Source: Sphingomonas sp.
GTDB taxonomy: Bacteria; Pseudomonadota; Alphaproteobacteria; Sphingomonadales; Sphingomonadaceae
Length of the DNA: 13,664 nucleotides
Direction of reading: 5' to 3'
Assembly (NCBI GenBank): GCA_025935515.1
Contig: JAICVC010000041.1
Span: 1 to 13,664 of the forward strand
A program made the position numbers and the translations under genes. How positions within the stretch are numbered: the stretch's first letter is position 1; the number at the start of each line of letters is the position of its first letter. Below the pieces are notes generated by a model that saw only the letters and a list, made by a program, of their open reading frames with translations, did no database searches and had not been told where the DNA came from. Shown piece by piece: positions 6,367 through 12,196 of the stretch.

Positions 6367-6406
6367 AGCCCTCGCGGCGCCTCGGTGGCGCTGCTATCGG
6401 CCCGAA

Positions 6407-7759
6407 ATGTCCATCCCGACCGTCGCCATCGTCGGCCGTCCGAACGTCGGCAAATCCACGCTGTTCAACCGGCTGGTCGGCAAGCGCCTCGCGCTGGTCG
6501 ATGACCGGCCCGGGGTCACCCGCGACCGCCGCGAAGGCGAGGCCAGGCTGCTCGGCCTCGAATTTCGGGTCATCGACACCGCCGGCTTCGAAGAGGAAGA
6601 CCCGCAAACGCTGCCCGGTCGTATGCGGCAGCAGACCGAGGCTGCGGTTCGGGAGGCCGACGCCGCCGTCTTCTTGATCGACGCGCGGCAAGGCGTAACT
6701 CCGCTCGACGAGGAAATCGGCCGCTGGCTCCGTGTCGAGACGACTCCGGTCGTGGTGGTCGCGAACAAGGCCGAAGGCAGTGCCGGCGAGGCCGGGACGC
6801 TCGATGCTTATCGTCTCGGTCTTGGCGACCCGATTGCGATCAGCGCCGAACATGGCGAGGGAATCGCCGATCTGTTTCAAGCGCTCCAGCCGCACGTCGA
6901 ACACGAGCATTTGGACACGGCCGGCGACGCGCTCGACCATGAACAGCCGCTCCACCTGGCGATCGTGGGCCGTCCCAACGCCGGGAAGTCCACCCTGGTC
7001 AACCGGATGCTCGGCGAGGAGCGGATGATCACCGGCCCGGAAGCGGGCATCACGCGCGACTCCATCAGCCTCGATTGGGAGTGGGAAGGCCGGCCGATTC
7101 GGCTGGTCGACACGGCCGGCCTGCGCAAGCGGGCGAAGGTCGAGGACAAGCTGGAGCGCCTGTCCGCCGCCGATACACGCCGCGCGATCGATTATGCCGA
7201 AGTCGTGGTCGTGCTCCTGGACGCCACGCGCGGCCTCGAAGCCCAGGACCTCAAGATCGCTGCGCAAGTGATCGAGGAAGGCCGCGCGCTGATCATCGCA
7301 CTCAACAAATGGGATGTGGCGGAACATGCATCGTCGCTGTTCAACGGCGTCAAGGCGGCGCTAGGCGAGGGGCTCGCGCAGCTGCGCGACGTCCCGCTGC
7401 TCACCGTCTCGGCCAAAACCGGCAAGGGCGCCGACACGATCCTGAAGGTTGCCTTCGAGCTGCGCGAGGCCTGGAGCCGGCGAGTTCCGACCGGCGAGCT
7501 CAACCGTTGGTTCGAGGCCGCGGTCGAGGCCAACCCTCCGCCCGCGCCCAAGGGCCAGCGCATCAAGCTTCGCTACATCACGCAGGTGAAGAGCCGCCCG
7601 CCGACTTTCGTGGTTTTCGGCAACCGCACCGACGAGCTGCCCGAGAGCTACCGCCGCTATCTCCTCAATGCGATGCGCCGCGACCTCGACCTCGGCCCAG
7701 TGCCCGTTCGGCTCGAGTTTCGGGGCCGAGCCAATCCGTTCGATCGCGGGCGCCGCTAA
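6407..7759 (+). CDS. der: Ribosome biogenesis GTPase Der (EngA)
   Basis: An essential double GTPase needed for assembly of the 50S ribosomal subunit. The 450-residue protein has the full set of motifs. First G domain: GRPNVGKS (10-17), DRPGVTRD, DTAGFEEED and NKAE. Second G domain: GRPNAGKS (188-195), ITGPEAGITRDS, DTAGLRKRAKVED, NKWD and SAKTGKG. A C-terminal KH-like domain ends LEFRGRANPFDRGRR. Length and order are those of the family. It begins 40 bases after bamB and is probably in the same unit; CTATCG (6394-6399) sits close to the ATG and could be a weak local -10, but there is no convincing -35. No Shine-Dalgarno sequence is visible before the ATG. Confidence 0.97.
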   Translation: MSIPTVAIVGRPNVGKSTLFNRLVGKRLALVDDRPGVTRDRREGEARLLGLEFRVIDTAGFEEEDPQTLPGRMRQQTEAAVREADAAVFLIDARQGVTPLDEEIGRWLRVETTPVVVVANKAEGSAGEAGTLDAYRLGLGDPIAISAEHGEGIADLFQALQPHVEHEHLDTAGDALDHEQPLHLAIVGRPNAGKSTLVNRMLGEERMITGPEAGITRDSISLDWEWEGRPIRLVDTAGLRKRAKVEDKLERLSAADTRRAIDYAEVVVVLLDATRGLEAQDLKIAAQVIEEGRALIIALNKWDVAEHASSLFNGVKAALGEGLAQLRDVPLLTVSAKTGKGADTILKVAFELREAWSRRVPTGELNRWFEAAVEANPPPAPKGQRIKLRYITQVKSRPPTFVVFGNRTDELPESYRRYLLNAMRRDLDLGPVPVRLEFRGRANPFDRGRR

Positions 7760-7803
7760 GGCAAATTTTACCCTTTTGCGTCTATCGCCGACCGCTGGAG
7801 ATT

Positions 7804-7808
7804 AGGAG
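7804..7808 (+). promoter_or_regulatory. Ribosome binding site choosing between two GTG starts
   Basis: AGGAG is four bases before the GTG at 7813 and seven before the GTG at 7816. The second spacing is the more usual one, so the Hpt gene is taken to start at 7816. The difference is a single residue. Confidence 0.5.
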
Positions 7809-7815
7809 CGAAGTG

Positions 7816-8253
7816 GTGACCGACGAAGCTCGGAACATCGTCGACTGGGCCTTTTTCGAGAAGAGCCGGACCGAGCTTGGGCCCGGCTTCATCCGCATCC
7901 TCACCTATTTCAAGGAGGATGGGGCGAAATCAGTCGCGCAGATCGAGCAGGCGATGCGCGACGAGAACACCGCCCAGCTCGTCCTGCCGGCGCACACGCT
8001 GAAGGGCGAATCGCGCCAGCTCGGCGCCGAGCCGCTGGCCAAGATCGCCGAGCTGATCGAGACCACCGCGCGCTTTTGCGTCGAGACCCACCGCTTCCCC
8101 GATGAGCTGGTGCCAGAAGTCGTTCAGCTCCGGGCCCTGTTTAACGAGACGATCGAATTGTTCGAAAAAGCGACCAACCCGCTCGTACAGCGCGCGCCCC
8201 CAACGACCGGCTTCGGGCGCAAGGTCAGCAACCAGGGTTTCGGTCGAATCTAG
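7816..8253 (+). CDS. Stand-alone Hpt (histidine phosphotransfer) domain protein
   Basis: A 145-residue protein built around one Hpt helical bundle. The signature is PAHTLKGESRQLGA (about 58-71), with His60 as the probable phosphorylated residue, followed by the helix EPLAKIAELIETTARFCVE. Such proteins carry phosphate between receiver domains in multistep phosphorelays. There is no receiver or kinase domain in the chain and no phosphorelay gene next to it, so its partners are elsewhere. The C-terminus is unusual: after the bundle come about 25 residues with two GFGR motifs (132-135 and 141-144). I recall close relatives in other sphingomonads, but no characterised one. It starts 56 bases after der. 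Its TAG stop lies within CTAG shared with the stop of bfr on the other strand. Confidence 0.85.
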   Translation: MTDEARNIVDWAFFEKSRTELGPGFIRILTYFKEDGAKSVAQIEQAMRDENTAQLVLPAHTLKGESRQLGAEPLAKIAELIETTARFCVETHRFPDELVPEVVQLRALFNETIELFEKATNPLVQRAPPTTGFGRKVSNQGFGRI

Positions 8254-8729
8254 TCCTTGGCCGGCTCCGACTGGAGCTGGACGTAATTCTGCAATCCCAT
8301 CCGCTGGATCATCTCGAACTGCTGCTCGAGTGTGTCGACGTGGCTTTCCTCATTGTCGAGGATTTCAGAGAAGAGGTCGCGGCTGCCGTAGTCGCGCACC
8401 TTCTCGCAATGCTGGATCGCGCCGCGCAGTTGGGTGAGCGCCTCCATCTCCAGTTCGAGGTCGGCCTTGAGGATCTCCTCGACATTTTCGCCGATGTGCA
8501 GCCGCCCGAGCAGCTGGAAATTGGGCAGGCCGTCGAGGAACAGGATGCGCTCCGCCAGCTTGTCGGCGTGCTTCATCTCGTCGATCGATTCGGAGCGCTC
8601 GAACGCGGCGAGCTTGTGGACGCCCCAGTTGTCGAGCAGCCGGTAGTGCAGCCAGTACTGGTTGGTGGCGGTGAGCTCGTTCTTCAGGGCTTCGTTGAGC
8701 AGCTCGAGGACCTTGGGATCGCCCTTCAT
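8250..8729 (-). CDS. bfr: Bacterioferritin (Bfr)
   Basis: A 24-subunit iron-storage cage that oxidises Fe(II) and stores ferric mineral in the cytoplasm, with haem at subunit interfaces. The 159-residue chain matches E. coli Bfr in length and numbering. Ferroxidase ligands Glu18, Glu51, His54, Glu94, Glu127 and His130 are all present, as is the haem ligand Met52, so this is a haem-binding, catalytically complete subunit. The start at 8729 has GGAGG six bases upstream. It is the second gene of a bfd-bfr pair (54-base gap). The last four bases, CTAG at 8250-8253, are shared with the stop of the convergent hpt gene. Iron control is likely from the site upstream of bfd. Confidence 0.97.
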   Translation of the reverse strand: MKGDPKVLELLNEALKNELTATNQYWLHYRLLDNWGVHKLAAFERSESIDEMKHADKLAERILFLDGLPNFQLLGRLHIGENVEEILKADLELEMEALTQLRGAIQHCEKVRDYGSRDLFSEILDNEESHVDTLEQQFEMIQRMGLQNYVQLQSEPAKD

Positions 8730-8783
8730 TCTTCGCCTCCGCGTCGCGCGAGGGCGATGCGCTGTCAGGCGGCGGCGGTCAAG

Positions 8784-8975
8784 TCAGGCGACGAGCCGGA
8801 GGCGGGGGCGCTTGCCTTGCTCTTCGTCGATCACGTCCTGCGCAAAGTCGAGACAGCAGCCGCACTGCACATCGCAGCCGACGCAGGCGTAGGCTGCTTC
8901 GGGCGTCGCGTAGCCCGAGCGGGCGGCCTTGCGGACCTCGGCCTCGGTGATGCGGTTGCAGACGCAGACGATCAT
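8784..8975 (-). CDS. bfd: Bacterioferritin-associated ferredoxin (Bfd)
   Basis: A 63-residue [2Fe-2S] protein that passes electrons to bacterioferritin so stored ferric iron can be released. MIVCVCNRITEAEV at the start and QCGCCLDFAQDVID near the end give the Bfd_Fer2/BFD fold, with ligands Cys4, Cys6, Cys38 and Cys41. There are three further cysteines (31, 34 and 40), more than in E. coli Bfd; whether they are structural or redox-active is unknown. The C-terminus ends in a basic stretch (KRPRLRLVA) after an acidic helix. No clear Shine-Dalgarno sequence precedes the ATG at 8975. The gene lies just before bfr on the same strand, and a Fur-like palindrome is 21 bases upstream. Confidence 0.93.
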   Translation of the reverse strand: MIVCVCNRITEAEVRKAARSGYATPEAAYACVGCDVQCGCCLDFAQDVIDEEQGKRPRLRLVA

Positions 8976-8991
8976 GGAGATCGGTATAATC

Positions 8992-9011
8992 GATAATGCG
9001 AACTATTCGCA
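8992..9011 (-). promoter_or_regulatory. Fur-like operator upstream of bfd-bfr
   Basis: TGCGAA-CTA-TTCGCA at 8997-9011 is a perfect 6-3-6 palindrome, 21 bases upstream of the bfd ATG. Extended one way it reads GATAAT-GCGAAC-T-ATTCGC (8992-9010), an array of hexamers like the classical Fur box GATAAT-GATAAT-x-ATTATC. It lies where the bfd promoter must be, so a bound repressor would block transcription. Fur is the natural candidate given the iron-storage genes; Irr and RirA of other alphaproteobacteria use different motifs. The palindrome is seen; the bound protein is inferred. Confidence 0.5.
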
Positions 9012-9019
9012 AGTATATT

Positions 9020-9472
9020 CTAGCCGCGCAACTGACGCCGTGTGATGAAAGCCGTCGGCCAGCCGACCAGCGCGATATGGGCGAACAGCTGGGTGGTGAT
9101 CGAGAGCGCCGAAGGCGGCCAGGCGGCCGGGAAGCGCATCGGCACCACGATGAGATCGAGCACGGCGTAAGTGATCAGGCCATAGACCAAGCCCGAGACC
9201 CAGGGTCGATCGAGCAGCATTGGGACCGCGCGCGCCGCGAACACAAACACCGCGACCATGATCGCCATCAGGGTGAAGTGGACCGCGAGGCCAAGCAAGG
9301 ATCCCGCTGCGCCCATTTCCGTCGCTGCTGGGAAGGGTCCGGAGGCAACGAAGCGCAGCATCCCGCCGATCTCGCGCCCCCGCCAGATCGTGAGGATGAC
9401 CGCCAGCAGGATGTCGAGGGTCCCGCAGACGAGCGTGGCGAGGAGAATCGGTTTCAGGATCGAGCGCTGCAT
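9020..9472 (-). CDS. Four-helix integral membrane protein of unknown function
   Basis: A 150-residue protein with hydrophobic segments at about 8-30, 56-82, 92-111 and 124-143. Recognisable stretches are PILLATLVCGTLDILLAV, the loop FVASGPFP, VSGLVYGLITYAVLDLIVVP and a final segment with HIALVGWPTAF. The pattern (Gly-Thr-Leu-Asp in the first helix, VASG in the first loop, a Pro after the third helix) is one I recall from uncharacterised membrane proteins common in Proteobacteria, but I cannot give a reliable family name. The ATG at 9472 follows GGGGA, a modest ribosome site. It lies 13 bases from the DUF3052-like gene on one side and 44 bases before bfd on the other, all on the same strand. 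It could be the last gene of the purL unit. Confidence 0.8.
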   Translation of the reverse strand: MQRSILKPILLATLVCGTLDILLAVILTIWRGREIGGMLRFVASGPFPAATEMGAAGSLLGLAVHFTLMAIMVAVFVFAARAVPMLLDRPWVSGLVYGLITYAVLDLIVVPMRFPAAWPPSALSITTQLFAHIALVGWPTAFITRRQLRG

Positions 9473-9485
9473 GTGTCCCCGGCTC

Positions 9486-9893
9486 TCATCGATGCTCTTT
9501 TCTGATCATCAGCTTCAGCCCTGACCAGACCTCATCGACAGCGCACACTTTCACGTCGACCAACCCCATCGGCAGCGCGATGTCACGGATTACGTCTTCG
9601 CTGATGTCCGTCGGTACGCGCGAGGCCTTCTTCGGCCAACTGACCCAGATCATGCCCGCGCGGTCGATCAGCGGAACGAGCCAATCCAGCTTGGCTTTGA
9701 GATCGGCTCGCTCTGTAACGAAGATATGGGCCGCGTCGATCGGCGCGGAGGGTGCATCGAGTAACTGAAGCTGCAACCCTTCGGCCGCGATCTCCGCGCG
9801 CACGCTATCCGGCAGCCCCTCCCAATACACGCGCATGCCGTCCTTGAGCGACAGCTTGTTCGCCAGCGGCGTCCCCGAATATCCGGAAGTCAT
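9486..9893 (-). CDS. DUF3052-like protein
   Basis: A 135-residue cytoplasmic protein. It begins MTSGYSGTPLANKLSLKDGM and ends with the block IWVSWPKKASRVPTDISEDV, then LVDVKVCAVDEVWSGLKLM. These two blocks are the hallmark of the DUF3052 family, widespread small proteins with no established function. The start at 9893 is favoured over an extension to 9983 because its ATG overlaps the purL stop as ATGA and GGAG lies five bases upstream. Overlap means translation is probably coupled to PurL. This pairing could be accidental compaction; nothing in the sequence links it to purine synthesis. Confidence 0.88.
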   Translation of the reverse strand: MTSGYSGTPLANKLSLKDGMRVYWEGLPDSVRAEIAAEGLQLQLLDAPSAPIDAAHIFVTERADLKAKLDWLVPLIDRAGMIWVSWPKKASRVPTDISEDVIRDIALPMGLVDVKVCAVDEVWSGLKLMIRKEHR

Positions 9894-12163
9894 CGGAACT
9901 CCGGCGTCAGCTCGCTGCCCATCAGCCTGGGGAAGAAGCTTTCGTGCGCGGCGCGGAGGTCGGCGAGCGAGACCTGCCCCCAATATGCGGAATCGCCCGG
10001 GCGATATCCGCCGAATTCGAGCTTGTCGCCGAAGACGGTCCCGAGGATCGCGAAGCGCAGTCCCTGAGCTTCAACAATGGAACGCACGCGCCCCGCACTT
10101 TGATCGTCCACCGCCGTGCAGACATATCGGCCCTGATGTTCTCCGAACAGGAAATCAGTCACTTGAGCGGCGAGGCCGAGCGGCAATTCATCGTCGATGA
10201 CCGCGCCGATGTCGCCAGCGAGGGCCATCTCCGCGACTGCGACGGCGATGCCGCCATCGGAGCAGTCGTGAACGGCCGTCAGCAGCCCATCCTGGATCAA
10301 TCCGCGAATGCATTCGCCGACCCGACGCTCCGCACCGAGATCGACGGGGGGCGAATTGCCCTCACGCCGACCGTGGCACACGTCGAGCCAGGACGATTGG
10401 CCTAGGTGCGGATCACCGCCGCCGATCAGGACCACTTTTTCCATGGGGGCCTTGAAACCGATCGTCGCGCTCGTTTCCCAATCCTCGAGCAACCCAACCC
10501 CGCCGATCGCGGGCGTGGGGAGGATCGCGAGGCTGGTGCCGTCCTCGTTCTTGGTCTCGTTGTAGAGGCTGACGTTGCCGCTCACGACCGGGAAGTCGAG
10601 TGCGCGGCATGCCTCGGCCATGCCTTCGACGCAGCCAACGAACTGGCCCATGATCTCGGGTCGCTGCGGGTTGCCGAAGTTGAGGCAGTTGGTGATCGCG
10701 AGCGGCTTCGCGCCGACCGCGCAGAGGTTGCGAAAGGCCTCGGCCACCGCCTGTTTCCCGCCCTCGTAGGGGTCGGCGTAGCAATAGCGCGGCGTGCAAT
10801 CGGTGGTGATCGCCAGCGCCTTCTTCGAGCCGTGGACGCGGACGACGGCCGCGTCGCCGCCCGGACGCTGCACCGTGTCGGCTCCAACCGACTGGTCATA
10901 CTGCTCCCAAACCCAGCGCCGCGAGGCGAGAATGGGCGAGCCCATGAGCTTGAGCAGGTCGGTAGCAATGTCGGTGCTCGCGGGAATGTCGGTCAGCGGC
11001 TGCGGCGCTTTGGGAATCGCATAGGGACGCTCGTACAGCGGCGCCTCGTCTGCGAGCGGGCCGAGCGGGATATCGGCGACGGTTTCGCCGTTCCACACGA
11101 GCTCCATCCGCCCGGTATTGGTAACCTCGCCGATCACCGCGAAGTCGAGCTCCCACTTGCGGAAGATCGCCTCGGCCTCGCCTTCGCGGCCCGGCTTCAG
11201 CACCATCAGCATCCGCTCCTGGCTCTCCGACAGCATCATTTCGTAGGGCGTCATACCGGTCTCGCGGCACGGGACCTTGTTCATGTCGAGGCGGATGCCG
11301 GCGCCACCCTTCGACGCCATTTCAACCGACGAGCTAGTGAGGCCCGCTGCGCCCATGTCCTGGATGGCGACGATGGCGTCGGTCGCCATCAGCTCGAGGC
11401 AGGCTTCGATCAGCAACTTCTCGGTGAAGGGATCGCCGACCTGGACGGTTGGGCGCTTCTCCTCGCTGTCCTCGCCGAAGTCGGCGGATGCCATGGTGGC
11501 GCCGTGGATTCCGTCGCGGCCGGTCTTGGACCCGACATAGACGATCGGGTTCCCGATGCCGGTGGCGGCCGAGTAGAAGATCTTGTCGGTCTTCGCGACG
11601 CCGACGGTCATCGCGTTGACCAGGATGTTGCCGTCGTAGGCAGCGTCGAAATTGACCTCGCCGCCCACGGTCGGGACTCCCACGCAATTTCCGTAGCCCC
11701 CAATGCCAGCGACCACGCCCGCGACCAGGTGGCGGGTCTTCGGATGGTCGGGCCGCCCGAACCGCAGCGCGTTCAGGTTCGCGACCGGCCGCGCACCCAT
11801 CGTGAACACGTCACGCAATATCCCGCCGACTCCCGTCGCGGCGCCCTGATAGGGTTCGATGTAGGACGGGTGGTTGTGGCTCTCCATCTTGAAGATCGCC
11901 GCGTCGCCGTCGCCGATGTCGATCACCCCCGCATTCTCGCCCGGACCGCAGATCACCCACGGCGCCCCGGTCGGCAGCTTCTTCAGGTGGATGCGCGAGC
12001 TCTTGTAGCTGCAATGCTCGGACCACATGACCGAGAAGATGCCGAGCTCGAGCAGGTTCGGCTCGCGGCCGAGCGCGTGCAAAACGCGGTCATATTCTTC
12101 GGGCGACAGCCCATGTTCGGCGACGACCTCGGGCGTGATGCAGGGCGCGTCCAACACTTCCAT
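9890..12163 (-). CDS. purL: Phosphoribosylformylglycinamidine synthase, large subunit PurL
   Basis: Fourth step of purine synthesis: ATP-dependent conversion of formylglycinamide ribotide to formylglycinamidine ribotide, with ammonia from the glutaminase PurQ and bridging by PurS. At 757 residues this is the small, multi-subunit type, not the roughly 1,300-residue single-chain enzyme of E. coli. Signatures in order: SVMWSEHCSYKSSRIHL with the conserved His50, GPGENAGVIDIGDGDA, KMESHNHPSYIEPYQGAATG, GNCVGVPTVGGEV, IQDMGAAGLTSSSVEMA, MMLSESQERMLMVL and, in the second half, VSGNVSLYNET and VHDCSDGGIAVAVAEMAL. The start at 12163 has AGGAG seven bases upstream. purS and purQ are not in the window. 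It follows the serine-hydrolase gene by 33 bases on the same strand. Confidence 0.97.
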   Translation of the reverse strand: MEVLDAPCITPEVVAEHGLSPEEYDRVLHALGREPNLLELGIFSVMWSEHCSYKSSRIHLKKLPTGAPWVICGPGENAGVIDIGDGDAAIFKMESHNHPSYIEPYQGAATGVGGILRDVFTMGARPVANLNALRFGRPDHPKTRHLVAGVVAGIGGYGNCVGVPTVGGEVNFDAAYDGNILVNAMTVGVAKTDKIFYSAATGIGNPIVYVGSKTGRDGIHGATMASADFGEDSEEKRPTVQVGDPFTEKLLIEACLELMATDAIVAIQDMGAAGLTSSSVEMASKGGAGIRLDMNKVPCRETGMTPYEMMLSESQERMLMVLKPGREGEAEAIFRKWELDFAVIGEVTNTGRMELVWNGETVADIPLGPLADEAPLYERPYAIPKAPQPLTDIPASTDIATDLLKLMGSPILASRRWVWEQYDQSVGADTVQRPGGDAAVVRVHGSKKALAITTDCTPRYCYADPYEGGKQAVAEAFRNLCAVGAKPLAITNCLNFGNPQRPEIMGQFVGCVEGMAEACRALDFPVVSGNVSLYNETKNEDGTSLAILPTPAIGGVGLLEDWETSATIGFKAPMEKVVLIGGGDPHLGQSSWLDVCHGRREGNSPPVDLGAERRVGECIRGLIQDGLLTAVHDCSDGGIAVAVAEMALAGDIGAVIDDELPLGLAAQVTDFLFGEHQGRYVCTAVDDQSAGRVRSIVEAQGLRFAILGTVFGDKLEFGGYRPGDSAYWGQVSLADLRAAHESFFPRLMGSELTPEFR

Positions 12164-12196
12164 GCGCGGGCTCCTAGCCGCCCGTCAGCTGCAAGC

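Noticed and set aside
6359..7327. A 322-codon minus-strand frame across the start of der
   Set aside because: Antisense shadow of der; no domain resemblance.
8996..9505. A 169-codon plus-strand frame starting at the Fur-like palindrome
   Set aside because: Antisense to the four-helix membrane protein; after the first residues it is charged low-complexity sequence (many Arg, Asp, Gln) typical of a shadow frame.
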